A stretch of 64,000 nt of DNA from Antedon mediterranea. Its lineage: Eukaryota > Echinodermata > Crinoidea > Comatulida > Antedonidae. A program made the position numbers and the translations under genes. The notes under the pieces were generated by a model. The model had not been told where the DNA came from. It worked only from the letters and a program-made list of their open reading frames with translations, and did not search any database. This document shows positions 1-12,767 of the stretch, piece after piece. Position 1 is the stretch's first letter. Each line of letters begins with the position of its first letter. The DNA lies in the NCBI RefSeq assembly GCF_964355755.1, contig NC_092671.1:17021501-17085500 (forward strand), written 5' to 3'.

Positions 1-3000
1 GAATCCTTGCAGCATCGTCAAGTGATATTAAACTAGAATCCTAAAAAAATAAAACAATTTAAAAAACATGTCAAAAAATAATCTGTTAATAAGCATCAAT
101 TTTGTACAAACACTTAATTCTGTATCTATTGTTTTTTATAAGTAATAAAAAGGCAATTAATTTGAAATCAAGGAAATCTAACAAACTACAGGAAACTGAG
201 CTCGCCTTGTCAAGATAGGATTTTTGATGTTATGTCTGGCTGCAACAGTACTGTACTATCTATATACTTTCCTTGGTGAGCAATGTCTGTTAAGGGGAGT
301 GGAACTGATCGTGTCACAGCCACAGATAAACTCTTTGATCTCTGGATTTCAATTGCTTTTATATATCAAAACGTTGTTTTTATTGTGTGTGGACAGTTGT
401 ATAATATGAAATAAAGTTTAAAATTAAATGTTATCATTCTCCTCAGGTCTGAAGGTCACTCTGTATGTTGTGTTCAAGAGGGTGTCAGCTTATTAACACA
501 AGGAGTTCAGTTTATTATACACCAAGGGGTCTACTTATTAAACACAAGGGGGTCAGCACATTATACACAAGGGGGTGAGCATATTACACACATAGGGGTC
601 AGCACATTACACACATAGGGGTCAGCATATTACACACATAGGGGTCAGCATATAAGACACATGGGGGTCATAATTTCTTACCTGTGATACTAAGAACAAC
701 ATGATGAATTTTTGACTCATCACACCAAGCGATTTTTCTTTCCTTGAATCAACTACAAAAATATAGAAACATTTCAAATTATTGTTTACAATGGAATACT
801 GCGAATTCCCTTACCATTACTAAATCCAATCACATTGCCTAAAGTGAACATACAGTAAAGAGTTCAAGACATTCCCAAACTGTGTAGTAGTTACTTGACT
901 GCTTGATGTTAATGGGTCAGTTATAAGCTAATTATCTTATATGATTCTTCCTTTATTCTATATATATAAAAACTATACTGTTTGGGGATCTGGGTATAAA
1001 CAATTGTTTGTTTGTATTAAAAAGAAAACCGTAATGACAACATTTGAGTTTAGGTGTTAGAGATGATGTGCTTATAAGTGACTAGCAGTCAAGAGTAGGC
1101 TTGTTAAGGTTTAGGTGTTAGAGATGATGTGCTTATAAGTGACTAGCAGTCAAGAGTAGGCTTGTTAAGGTTTAGGTGTTAGAGATGATGTGCTTATAAG
1201 TGACTAGCAGTCAAGAGTAGGCTTGTTAAGGTTTAGGTGTTAGAGATGATGTGCTTATAAGTGACTAGCAGTCAAGAGTAGGCTTGTTAAGGTTGAGGTG
1301 TTAGAGATGATGTGCTTATAAGTGACTAGCAGTCAAGAGTAGGCTTGTTAAGGTTTAGGTGTTAGAGATGATGCGCTTATAAGTGACTAGCAGTCAAGAG
1401 TAGGCTTGTTAAGGTTTAGGTGTTAGAGATGATGTGCTTATAAGTGACTAGCAGTCAAGAGTAGGCTTGTTAAGGTTTAGGTGTTAGAGATGATGTGCTT
1501 ATAAGTGACTAGCAGTCAAGAGTAGGCTTGTTAAGGTTTAGGTGTTAGAGATGATGTGCTTATAAGTGACTAGCAGTCAAGAGTAGGCTTGTTAAGGTTT
1601 AGGTGTTAGAGATGATGTGCTTATAAGTGACTAGCAGTCAAGAGTAGGCTTGTTAAGGTTTAGGTGTTAGAGATGATGTGCTTATAAGTGACTAGCAGTC
1701 AAGAGTAGGCTTGTTAAGGTTTAGGTGTTAGAGATGATGTGCTTATAAGTGACTAGCAGTCAAGAGTAGGCTTGTTAAGGTTTAGGTGTTAGAGATGATG
1801 TGCTTATAAGTGACTAGCAGTCAAGAGTAGGCTTGTTAAGGTTTAGGTGTTAGAGATGATGTGCTCATAAGTGACTAGCAGTCAAGAGTAGGCTTGTTAA
1901 GGTTGAGGTGTTAGAGATGATGTGCTTATAAGTGACTAGCAGTCAAGAGTAGGCTTGTTAAGGTTTAGGTGTTAGAGATGATGCGCTTATAAGTGACTAG
2001 CAGTCAAGAGTAGGCTTGTTAAGGTTTAGGTGTTAGAGATGATGTGCTTATAAGTGACTAGCAGTCAAGAGTAGGCTTGTTAAGGTTTAGGTGTTAGAGA
2101 TGATGTGCTTATAAGTGACTAGCAGTCAAGAGTAGGCTTGTTAAGGTTTAGGTGTTAGAGATGATGTGCTTATAAGTGACTAGCAGTCAAGAGTAGGCTT
2201 GTTAAGGTTTAGGTGTTAGAGATGATGTGCTTATAAGTGACTAGCAGTCAAGAGTAGGCTTGTTAAGGTTTAGGTGTTAGAGATGATGTGCTTATAAGTG
2301 ACTAGCAGTCAAGAGTAGGCTTGTTAAGGTTTAGGTGTTAGAGATGATGTGCTTATAAGTGACTAGCAGTCAAGAGTAGGCTTGTTAAGGTTTAGGTGTT
2401 AGAGATGATGTGCTTATAAGTGACTAGCAGTCAAGAGTAGGCTTGTTAAGGTTTAGGTGTTAGAGATGATGTGCTTATAAGTGACTAGGCAGTCAAGAGT
2501 AGGCTTGTTAAGGTTTAGGTGTTAGAGATGATGTGCTTATAAGTGACTAGCAGTCAAGAGTAGGCTTGTTAAGGTTTAGGTGTTAGAGATGATGTGCTTA
2601 TAAGTGACTAGCAGTCAAGAGTAGGCTTGTTAAGGTTTAGGTGTTAGAGATGATGTGCTTATAAGTGACTAGGCAGTCAAGAGTAGGCTTGTTAAGGTTT
2701 AGGTGTTAGAGATGATGTGCTTATAAGTGACTAGGCAGTCAAGAGTAGGCTTGTTAAGGTTTAGGTGTTAGAGATGATGTGCTTATAAGTGACTAGGCAG
2801 TCAAGAGTAGGCTTGTTAAGGTTTAGGTGTTAGAGATGATGTGCTTATAAGTGACTAGGCAGTCAAGAGTAGGCTTGTTAAGGTTTAGGTGTTAGAGATG
2901 ATGTGCTTATAAGTGACTAGGCAGTCAAGAGTAGGCTTGTTAAGGTTTAGGTGTTAGAGATGATGTGCTTATAAGTGACTAGGCAGTCAAGAGTAGGCTT

Positions 3001-6000
3001 GTTAAGGTTTAGATGTTAGAGATGATGTGCTTATAAGTGACTAGGCAGTCAAGAGTAGGCTTGTTAAGGTTTAGGTGTTAGAGATGATGTGCTTATAAGT
3101 GACTAGGCAGTCAAGAGTAGGCTTGTTAAGGTTTAGGTGTTAGAGATGATGTGCTTATAAGTGACTAGGCAGTCAAGAGTAGGCTTGTTAAGGTTTAGGT
3201 GTTAGAGATGATGTGCTTATAAGTGACTAGGCAGTCAAGAGTAGGCTTGTTAAGGTTTAGGTGTTAGAGATGATGTGCTTATAAGTGACTAGCAGTCAAG
3301 AGTAGGCTTGTTAAGGTTTAGATGTTAGAGATGATGTGCTTATAAGTGACTAGGCAGTCAAGAGTAGGCTTGTTAAGGTTTAGGTGTTAGAGATGATGTG
3401 CTTATAAGTGACTAGCAGTCAAGAGTAGGCTTGTTAAGGTTTAGGTGTTAGAGATGATGTGCTTATAAGTGACTAGGCAGTCAAGAGTAGGCTTGTTAAG
3501 GTTTAGGTGTTAGAGATGATGTGCTTATAAGTGACTAGCAGTCAAGAGTAGGCTTGTTAAGGTTTAGATGTTAGAGATGATGTGCTTATAAGTGACTAGC
3601 AGTCAAGAGTAGGCTTGTTAAGGTTTAGATGTTAGAGATGATGTGCTTATAAGTGACTAGCAGTCAAGAGTAGGCTTGTTAAGGTTTAGGTGTTAGAGAT
3701 GATGTGCTTATAAGTGACTAGCAGTCAAGAGTAGGCTTGTTAAGGTTTAGGTGTTAGAGATGATGTGCTTATAAGTGACTAGCAGTCAAGAGTAGGCTTG
3801 TTAAGGATTAGGTGTTAGAGATGATGTGCTTATAAGTGACTAGCAGTCAAGAGTAGGCTTGTTAAGGTTTAGGTGTTAGAGATGATGTGCTTATAAGTGA
3901 CTAGCAGTCAAGAGTAGGCTTGTTAAGGTTTAGGTGTTAGAGATGATGTGCTTATAAGTGACTAGCAGTCAAGAGTAGGCTTGTTAAGGTTTAGGTGTTA
4001 GAGATGATGTGCTTATAAGTGACTAGCAGTCAAGAGTAGGCTTGTTAAGGTTTAGGTGTTAGAGATGATGTGCTTATAAGTGACTAGCAGTCAAGAGTAG
4101 GCTTGTTAAGGTTTAGGTGTTAGAGATGATGTGCTCATAAGTGACTAGCAGTCAAGAGTAGGCTTGTTAAGGTTTAGGTGTTAGAGATGATGTGCTTATA
4201 AGTGACTAGCAGTCAAGAGTAGGCTTGTTAAGGTTTAGGTGTTAGAGATGATGTGCTTATAAGTGACTAGCAGTCAAGAGTAGGCTTGTTAAGGTTTAGG
4301 TGTTAGAGATGATGTGCTTATAAGTGACTAGCAGTCAAGAGTAGGCTTGTTAAGGTTTAGGTGTTAGAGATGATGTGCTTATAAGTGACTAGCAGTCAAG
4401 AGTAGGCTTGTTAAGGTTTAGATGTTAGAGATGATGTGCTTATAAGTGACTAGCAGTCAAGAGTAGGCTTGTTAAGGTTTAGGTGTTAAGAGATGATGTG
4501 CTTATAAGTGACTAGCAGTCAAGAGTAGGCTTGTTAAGGTTTAGGTGTTAGAGATGATGTGCTTATAAGTGACTAGGCAGTCAAGAGTAGGCTTGTTAAG
4601 GTTTAGGTGTTAGAGATGATGTGCTTATAAGTGACTAGCAGTCAAGAGTAGGCTTGTTAAGGTTTAGGTGTTAGAGATGATGTGCTTATAAGTGACTAGG
4701 CAGTCAAGAGTAGGCTTGTTAAGGTTTAGGTGTTAGAGATGATGTGCTTATAAGTGACTAGCAGTCAAGAGTAGGCTTGTTAAGGTTTAGATGTTAGAGA
4801 TGATGTGCTTATAAGTGACTAGCAGTCAAGAGTAGGCTTGTTAAGGTTTAGGTGTTAAGAGATGATGTGCTTATAAGTGACTAGCAGTCAAGAGTAGGCT
4901 TGTTAAGGTTTAGGTGTTAGAGATGATGTGCTTATAAGTGACTAGGCAGTCAAGAGTAGGCTTGTTAAGGTTTAGGTGTTAGAGATGATGTGCTTATAAG
5001 TGACTAGCAGTCAAGAGTAGGCTTGTTAAGGTTTAGGTGTTAGAGATGATGTGCTTATAAGTGACTAGCAGTCAAGAGTAGGCTTGTTAAGGTTTAGGTG
5101 TTAGAGATGATGTGCTTATAAGTGACTAGCAGTCAAGAGTAGGCTTGTTAAGGTTTAGGTGTTAGAGATGATGTGCTTATAAGTGACTAGCAGTCAAGAG
5201 TAGGCTTGTTAAGGTTTAGGTGTTAGAGATGATGTGCTTATAAGTGACTAGCAGTCAAGAGTAGGCTTGTTAAGGTTTAGGTGTTAGAGATGATGTGCTT
5301 ATAAGTGACTAGCAGTCAAGAGTAGGCTTGTTAAGGTTTAGGTGTTAGAGATGATGTGCTTATAAGTGACTAGCAGTCAAGAGTAGGCTTGTTAAGGTTT
5401 AGGTGTTAGAGATGATGTGCTTATAAGTGACTAGCAGTCAAGAGTAGGCTTGTTAAGGTTTAGGTGTTAGAGATGATGTGCTTATAAGTGACTAGCAGTC
5501 AAGAGTAGGCTTGTTAAGGTTTAGATGTTAGAGATGATGTGCTTATAAGTGACTAGCAGTCAAGAGTAGGCTTGTTAAGGTTTAGGTGTTAGAGATGATG
5601 TGCTTATAAGTGACTAGCAGTCAAGAGTAGGCTTGTTAAGGTTTAGGTGTTAGAGATGATGTGCTTATAAGTGACTAGCAGTCAAGAGTAGGCTTGTTAA
5701 GGTTTAGGTGTTAGAGATGATGTGCTTATAAGTGACTAGCAGTCAAGAGTAGGCTTGTTAAGGTTTAGGTGTTAGAGATGATGTGCTTATAAGTGACTAG
5801 CAGTCAAGAGTAGGCTTGTTAAGGTTTAGGTGTTAGAGATGATGTGCTTATAAGTGACTAGCAGTCAAGAGTAGGCTTGTTAAGGTTTAGGTGTTAGAGA
5901 TGATGTGCTTATAAGTGACTAGCAGTCAAGAGTAGGCTTGTTAAGGTTTAGGTGTTAGAGATGATGTGCTTATAAGTGACTAGCAGTCAAGAGTAGGCTT

Positions 6001-8815
6001 GTTAAGGTTTAGGTGTTAGAGATGATGTGCTTATAAGTGACTAGCAGTCAAGAGTAGGCTTGTTAAGGTTTAGGTGTTAGAGATGATGTGCTTATAAGTG
6101 ACTAGCAGTCAAGAGTAGGCTTGTTAAGGTTTAGGTGTTAGAGATGATGTGCTTATAAGTGACTAGCAGTCAAGAGTAGGCTTGTTAAGGTTTAGATGTT
6201 AGAGATGATGTGCTTATAAGTGACTAGCAGTCAAGAGTAGGCTTGTTAAGGTTTAGGTGTTAGAGATGATGTGCTTATAAGTGACTAGCAGTCAAGAGTA
6301 GGCTTGTTAAGGTTTAGGTGTTAGAGATGATGTGCTTATAAGTGACTAGCAGTCAAGAGTAGGCTTGTTAAGGTTTAGGTGTTAGAGATGATGTGCTTAT
6401 AAGTGACTAGCAGTCAAGAGTAGGCTTGTTAAGGTTTAGGTGTTAGAGATGATGTGCTTATAAGTGACTAGCAGTCAAGAGTAGGCTTGTTAAGGTTTAG
6501 GTGTTAGAGATGATGTGCTTATAAGTGACTAGCAGTCAAGAGTAGGCTTGTTAAGGTTTAGGTGTTAGAGATGATGTGCTTATAAGTGACTAGCAGTCAA
6601 GAGTAGGCTTGTTAAGGTTTAGGTGTTAGAGATGATGTGCTTATAAGTGACTAGCAGTCAAGAGTAGGCTTGTTAAGGTTTAGGTGTTAGAGATGATGTG
6701 CTTATAAGTGACTAGCAGTCAAGAGTAGGCTTGTTAAGGTTTAGGTGTTAGAGATGATGTGCTTATAAGTGACTAGGCAGTCAAGAGTAGGCTTGTTAAG
6801 GTTTAGGTGTTAGAGATGATGTGCTTATAAGTGACTAGCAGTCAAGAGTAGGCTTGGAGCTCTTTTTTTACAGCAAGAACAACAAAACTGTTACAGATGA
6901 AATCAGTTTTTTACCTTTTTCCTCAGCAGTTTGCGACTTTTGGTTTGATATATTTGAGGTATCAGATAATGGCCTTTTCTTGATCTTAAGATCTATTTCA
7001 AAATCGGAATTCATTTGCAGCTTTTTCAATTTCTCCATTCTTGCATTATAACTCTCTTTGTTGCCAATTTCCTGAAAAAGTACAATTTGATACTACTGTA
7101 TTAATAAGAAGCCGAGGAACATCAATTAAATTGAGGGAACCAAAAGTTTCCCTGGTATTGAATTAGCCAATGGCTGTATTAAGCATTCACACATAGGCTA
7201 AGAGAAAATTTAAAAATTCTCCTAAGTGAATAAAATTTAAGGAAAATATGATTGGTGAATAAGACCCCTTCTTTTCTCTTGTATACAGTAGATGTTCGTT
7301 ATATTTACTTCAGAACTATTGATTAAGTAGTAATCTCTTAGTTGGACTTGGGTAGTCAAGTGGTTAGGACACGGACTGCCACACAATTCCTGACAACTCC
7401 CAGTCTACTCAGCTGTAAATAAGTACCTGGTTGGAAATACTAAGGAGGATAAGGCGCGTGGAAAGGAACTGGCCACCCTGCCACATAATGTTAAGGCTTG
7501 TCAAATGAGCTCCTAACAGCTCATTACTCTATTTTCAGAATTGAATACGGGACCATTTTTACCTAGTAATATCTTAAAACAAATACTGTATATAAAACCA
7601 GACACACATACCTGTAGCCTTGTTAATGTAGATAGGAGGTTTGCTTTACCATGCCAAACATACTTGTTCTTTGCTCTTCTGCTAACCATCTCCACGCTTT
7701 CTAGAACATTTACTATATCATAAATTCTACGTCTCTCAACATCTGCAATATAATGACCAAAATCATCAATATTCCCCAAAAGATTGCATGAAGGCAAAGG
7801 TAATTTATTTAAATAAAAGAGTAAGACAGTGGCGTAACAGCTATGAGCCCTCACTGGCTAAACACAGGGACCCCTGAGCAGTTCACCGAGGAAAAGCAGG
7901 CATTAAAATATACTGAAAAAGGCTAAAGTGCCAGCGTCGAGGGAAAATTCATCATCATTAATTGTTCATTTACATTAAAATTATACATTTTAAGAACTTG
8001 ATGAAAGAAAGATATTTATAGTCGATGTTCATTACTGTACAAGCACTTACGAAGATCTTTGGAAACCGTGTCTAGTGGTATCGCTAAAACTTGTCCCTCT
8101 TCTGGATAATCTGGGTAACGGGACAGAAATCTAGGAGAACAAATTTTTAAATGCGTTTTATGCAAGTTTTGGAATTTAAGACTGAGCACATAGAAATTAA
8201 GAGTAATTTTCATTCAAAACGATCTGCATTTATGATTCTAAACATGGATTGAGAATGGGTATACGCCAGCTGCGTCACAATTTTAATATTAACTTACTTT
8301 TGACACAATAATCCTAAAGATTTTGACTTGCGACTGGTACAAGTATTGTTCTTATCATTTTCTTCATCTCCTTGAGAATCATTAGCTTCCAATACATCGT
8401 CTCTGGATTTTTCCGCAGCCTCAATCAAGTTATTAAATCGTTTTCGATTCTCCCGATCACGTATCACCGGACTTAAGACGTTCATCAGCATCTTCAAGTT
8501 CGCAGTTGGCGTGACTGGATCGTGGTGTGACGACTCGCATAATTTCTTTGGCGTTACTATAGACGGCTGTCTACTTTCATCAATAGACAAAGGATTTTCT
8601 GAATAATCATTTATTTCCCTTTGTATCAAATTTGAGTCATTAATTCGTGATTTTTCTACAGTTTGTAGCGATTGATTATTGTCAGTATTTACTATAGAAA
8701 TGTTTGAAAATGGGACGGGAAAATCAGTTGCTCCATCTGAATCAGAATCACTTTCAATTGGTTTATAATCTCTTGGCAGGAGGAGGTTACCCAAATCTGA
8801 TATAACTTCAGACAT
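1..8815 (-). CDS. E2F7/8: Atypical E2F transcription factor (E2F7/8 type), partial at 3' end
   Basis: Atypical E2Fs are nuclear repressors of S-phase genes that bind DNA without a DP partner because one chain carries two winged-helix domains. Six coding exons join in frame: 8298-8815 (ATG at 8815), 8051-8130, 7612-7742, 6915-7071, 682-752 and 1-40 (runs off the window). All internal borders are GT-AG. The first exon gives an acidic, Ser-rich N-terminus, then [20 protein letters not shown], a block conserved in E2F8, then [12 protein letters not shown]. Across the next junctions this becomes [10 protein letters not shown] and [20 protein letters not shown], the first DNA-binding domain with its RRxYD motif, ending KNKYVWHGK. 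Exon 682-752 ([18 protein letters not shown]) and exon 1-40 ([11 protein letters not shown]) open the second DNA-binding domain. The second RRLYD motif is outside the window. The ATG follows a 25-nt untranslated leader behind an acceptor at 8841. E2F7 and E2F8 are usually one gene in invertebrates, so I do not choose between them. Confidence 0.95.
478..668. repeat. Short minisatellite, about 23-bp unit
   Basis: Roughly seven imperfect copies of a unit like CACATAGGGGTCAGCATATTA, the last three nearly identical. The array lies in the E2F7/8 intron between the exons at 1-40 and 682-752, ending only 14 bases from the latter's donor. Confidence 0.85.
1050..6855. repeat. Large 61-bp minisatellite, about 95 copies, in an E2F7/8 intron
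   Basis: The unit starts GGTTTAGGTGTTAGAGATGA and ends TAGGCTTGTTAA. Most copies are identical. A 62-bp variant with ACTAGGCAG instead of ACTAGCAG is concentrated at about 2.48-3.5 kb. Other variants are TTTAGATG, GTGCTCAT, GATGCGCTT and TTAAGAGATG. A paired variant (GGTTGAGG followed by GATGCGC) occurs at 1291 and again at 1901, exactly ten units later, so blocks of units have been duplicated. The array starts and ends abruptly, and no long reading frame spans it. Confidence 0.97.
7345..7515 (+). mobile_element. tRNA-like SINE remnant
   Basis: The head TAGTCAAGTGGTTAGGACAC reads like the D-arm/A-box side of a tRNA. A body follows that has no coding potential and ends near a short inverted GAGCT motif. 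It lies in the E2F7/8 intron next to the exon at 7612-7742. The B box is decayed, so the family assignment is weak. Confidence 0.4.
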
Positions 8816-8840
8816 CTTGTTTTTCAATTTTTTCAATATT

Positions 8841-11460
8841 CTAAGAAGAAAAAAATGACAAATTAAAACACTTATAATACATTGTTTTAATACAGTAACA
8901 TATCATAATACAGTACACATTATACTGCATATTTATTTATGTAAATAATATAGAACAAAAATTAATCTTTATAAAAAAAATAGTTAGATATACAGTACCT
9001 ACAGTAAATTAAACTAAAATTATCAACAAAACAAGTAAAAATATACAGTCAGCAACAAAATACAAATTAATTAATATGCAGTCAGATCTTAGCTGCCCTA
9101 AATATACCAAACACCTATTCTTATGAACATGTCAATGTTATTCTGAAATGTATATACTGTACACCACCTGCTGATTGTAAAAAGTTTAATTGGGTACTGG
9201 TAGGTCACAATATTCATAATTTTGGTCCAGGTGCAATACCATCTGGCCACATATAACATTATACTTCAGTGAACACACTCACAGAAATTAAAGGGGCTTA
9301 GAATAGAAAGGCCTGAGGACACTCTTTACAGGTTGTGAACATTGTGATCCCTAGTACTAGTAGCTAAACAGACTTATTTGTATAAATATCAAGTAATTTA
9401 TTATTATGTTGCTAATTTACACTATTTATTAATTTGCGAAAAATTAGTAAAATTGTAGTAAAATTTAGAAGTTTAAAAAATTAATAATAATTAATAATCC
9501 TTAGGCCTACACACTGCCAATGACCAATGCAATGGGGATTATTATAAAACTTATAAAGTAGTAAGGGTACGTAAACACTTCAGCCAGACATGTCACACTA
9601 CTATTACTAATCAGAACCAGATTTGCATAGTTTTTTATAGGTCTAGGCCCACTACCGTGAAATAGGCCTAGCAAGTCTCAGCAGTAGCCGTGTCAGTTTG
9701 GCACAACATTATGCACTTCGGCTGCAATATAATTTGGCTTCCTGTGTAAATGAGCAATTTTAATGAAGCGCCAAGTTTTATTGGATCGGATCATCTTCAC
9801 CTCCTTGCAGCAATCTTATATTGTTGTACAGCCGAAAGAATACATGATTTAAAATATCATATTTATTAATTCATCAATTTTTTACTCAAGACATTAGGCT
9901 CACCACATAGTTTAGCTCTGGCCAGCTGTATTCGTCTGAGCCTAGGCCTACACACATCAGATCAGTCCCAAATAAACTGTGACATGATCATGGGCCATTT
10001 TGCTTCTTATATTTATTGCCAGTGTCAGTGAGTGAGTGTATGTTAGCTAGCTAGGCCTAGGCTAGTTCAAATTAATGCAGAGAGGAGGAGAGCCACACAA
10101 CAGGCCTTCCTACTATAAATTATAAGGCTTAGCCTACTGGGGTAGGCCTAGCTAGGTTATGTAGGCTAGGCCTAGGCCTTAACTAGGTCTTTACTAACCT
10201 CCTCTCTCTAGGCTAGCCAGGCCTACTACTATACTAGGCTACTACTAGCCAACTATCTACCTAGGCCTAGCTAGGGGATAGCCTAGTCCCTAGAGTAGGC
10301 CTACTCTTTATAGCTAGCCTAGCCTCTAGGCCTAGGCTAGTTAACAAAAACAAGCTATTTATAAATTAAATATCCTCTAAAATAATTCGGAAACTTACGT
10401 TGGCTAGTTCATAAAACAATTATTTATACATTACAATTTAACAATATTATTCGATCGTCCGCGACATTATAATACCATCAACCATACGATCGACCAAAAA
10501 ACCCAGGTCAAAGCAGATAAAAATATTCCGCGTAGTATTCAAATTTGGCGCGTAAAGAGGTGGAGCTATTTTAATCTCGACAACAAGTGACCTTCAGCGG
10601 CCCCAAACCTGAATAATATTTAATGAAACCACATTTCATATTTGAGGCCTCTAGGCCTAGATGTTTTTTGCAAAATAAATGTAGAAATATTTATAACAAT
10701 TTTGCACCTCCCGGCTATCGTAATACAAATTTACATGAAAGAAAAAATGGACATTGCTGCTGTTATCAGTTCTATCACATTCAAACCACCAGCCAGCAAC
10801 AGGAAATGCCTAATAAAGGCTAAATGAAGGACAATGTATTGTAATATTGTTATTAAATTAATCCTAATCAATTTATTATTATAAAAAAAATCTAATTTAA
10901 TTACAGACAGTCCTTTTGATAAGAAAAATAGGCGCAACAATCTTTTAATATATAACATTATTAATATTGGTTAAAAAATTAGCAACATAATAAATTACTT
11001 GATATTGTATTAATTATTATAGGCCTATATAATTTATGAATTATCAGTATTATTAACTAGGCCTACCTAGCCTGGCTACTAATTTATTTTGCTTTCTTCA
11101 ATAAAAAATATATTTATTATTAATAATATAAATAATAAATAGGCCTAGTAGTAGGCTACCAGCAGGCTTAAAATAAACTTATCATTTAATATTATATTAT
11201 TATTAGGCCTGGGCCCCAAGCTATAATTTCAAACACTGACGGCAGTACAACACTCACTCTGAAAATCTGAATATGCAAGGCTAGTCCTAAGGTCTGGTTA
11301 GATTAGCTTGATTCACCGGCCCAACGTATAGTGGGAGTCTGCTTTTGTTGGTTGAGATCGACGAGCAGCAACCTAGGCCTAGTCTCTACTCTAGACTCTA
11401 GCCTAGCCTAGGCTAGTCTAATAGAGGCCTAGCTAGGCCTCTAGGTCTAGGCCTATTTAT
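8841..11460. other. E2F7/8 first intron and 5' region, TAGGCCTA-rich
   Basis: No coding exon seen. The stretches at 9640-9670, 9930-10340, 11040-11170 and 11360-11455 are dense in CTAGGCCTAG-type palindromic words, often overlapping. The rest is AT-rich filler. The two promoter candidates listed separately lie at and just beyond its right part. Confidence 0.7.
10399..10560 (-). promoter_or_regulatory. Candidate E2F7/8 promoter and first untranslated exon (1a)
   Basis: On the minus strand a donor reading CCAAC|GTAAGT at 10399/10398 could end a 5'-untranslated exon joining the acceptor at 8841. Upstream, at 10544-10552, is TTTGGCGCG, a consensus E2F site. It directly abuts TTTGAA (10538-10543, read on minus), which matches the CHR element. 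E2F-like plus CHR is the layout of cell-cycle promoters bound by DREAM, and E2F7/8 genes are known E2F targets. The motifs are visible; the exon and its use are inferred. Confidence 0.5.
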
Positions 11461-11536
11461 GATATATTTTATGAACTGAATTGTTTCCTCTGTTGGTGTT
11501 AACAACGCTAACTAAGAAGCTTAACAATATACGTAC

Positions 11537-11760
11537 CAACTATTAAATACACCCATCGATGTAAAATATTCTTATGAATTCCTAAAAAGTAAAAAAAAAC
11601 AACGTTTTTGGCAGTCAGTTCAGTTAAATCATCCTCAGTGTATTATGACCATCGGTTCAACTTTGCGCGTAATCTGTTCAGGATTCGATTTTGGCGCGGC
11701 CACTGAACGTTTGATGTATGGCAGTCACGCCCATAAGCTTTACAACCCAGCCAATCAGAT
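11537..11760 (-). promoter_or_regulatory. Second candidate E2F7/8 promoter and first exon (1b)
   Basis: On the minus strand, in order, there is a CCAAT box (11751-11755, inverted), an E2F site TTTTGGCGCGG (11689-11699), a weaker TTTGCGCG (11662-11669) and a donor GTACGT (11536-11531). CCAAT plus E2F upstream of a donor is typical of a proliferation-linked promoter. It could be an alternative start for E2F7/8, or the start of an unseen gene. No coding sequence is attached to it here. Confidence 0.35.
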
Positions 11761-12091
11761 TGTTTGTATATTCAATGAAATGAATAATAATAGATTATGA
11801 ATATTCATTAGGGAAACCACCAGTTTTTTTTACGGAGCTTCTTCCGCATCTGGTCCATTATAAAAATAAAAGTTAACCAAAGTTGTTAATTATAATAAAT
11901 ACTACAGCGAATAAGTTAATGTATCATGTACATAAAAAATGTTTCATTCAGTTTGTAAATGTGTAATTTTTTATCAAAAAAATCCCCAAAATGCCTCCTA
12001 ATTTTAAGAAAATAAGGGTTACTTTTATTATAAATATTGATGTTTCATATTATAAATCATATTAGAATCAATTTTACTGTGATCAAGTCTT

Positions 12092-12237
12092 AAGCTATGT
12101 CTACACTATCAAACAAGTGTGCCAAATATGGTAGTGATATGCTTAAATATGGTAGTGATACGACATCATCATGTCCATATATGGGCACATCACATTTTTG
12201 TGTCGCATAAAAATGTTGATAATGTAGATAGAGCTTA
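12092..12237. mobile_element. MITE, CTACACTATCAAA family, copy 1
   Basis: Palindromic element starting AAGCTATGTCTACACTATCA and ending with its complement GTAGATAGAGCTT. The core carries ATATGGTAGTGATATG and CCATATATGGGCACATCACA, shared with five other copies in this window (19.4, 21.0, 34.1, 36.2 and 38.8 kb). It has no reading frame, so it is a non-autonomous element. The flanking 11760-13370 region shows no gene. Confidence 0.8.
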
Positions 12238-12767
12238 ACATTGGCTATAAAAATCTGTCAATTGTTTTATAAACATCAACAAGATACTATCCAACATTGT
12301 CCTTGCAAATCTACTAATATTAAGTTCTAATTTATTAACAATAATGTTGACGATTAATTTATTAAAAAATTGTATTTATGTACAATTTATTAGTTTCCTT
12401 TAACTTGTTAATTACACAATAATAATGTAATAGTTACATTCATTATATTTTTAATGCACAAATTTGAAGTAAATGATAAATGCAATTCTTTAAACGCACA
12501 GCAAATCAAATTGCCAACTATTAAGTCCTATTTCAGGTTCTGATAATGAAACAGTTTTTGGCATAATAAAAATAATACCATGACGTACTACCATATTATG
12601 CAAGTAATACACAGTCAACAAATGATCTTGGATAGAAATATGCAAAAGATTAAATTCTAGTATAATATAATGACCACTTCACCGTTAAGAATCCATCAGA
12701 AAATCTGGGTATTATTGGGTTAATAAATCCAAACAGTACACATTATACAGTAGTTGTACTTAATGAT

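Noticed and set aside
1050-6855. Regular repeat array that could be read as a CRISPR array
   Set aside because: Units are contiguous with no unique spacers, and the region lies between E2F7/8 exons of an animal gene.
7541-7723. Plus-strand open frame
   Set aside because: Antisense shadow of the E2F7/8 exon at 7612-7742.
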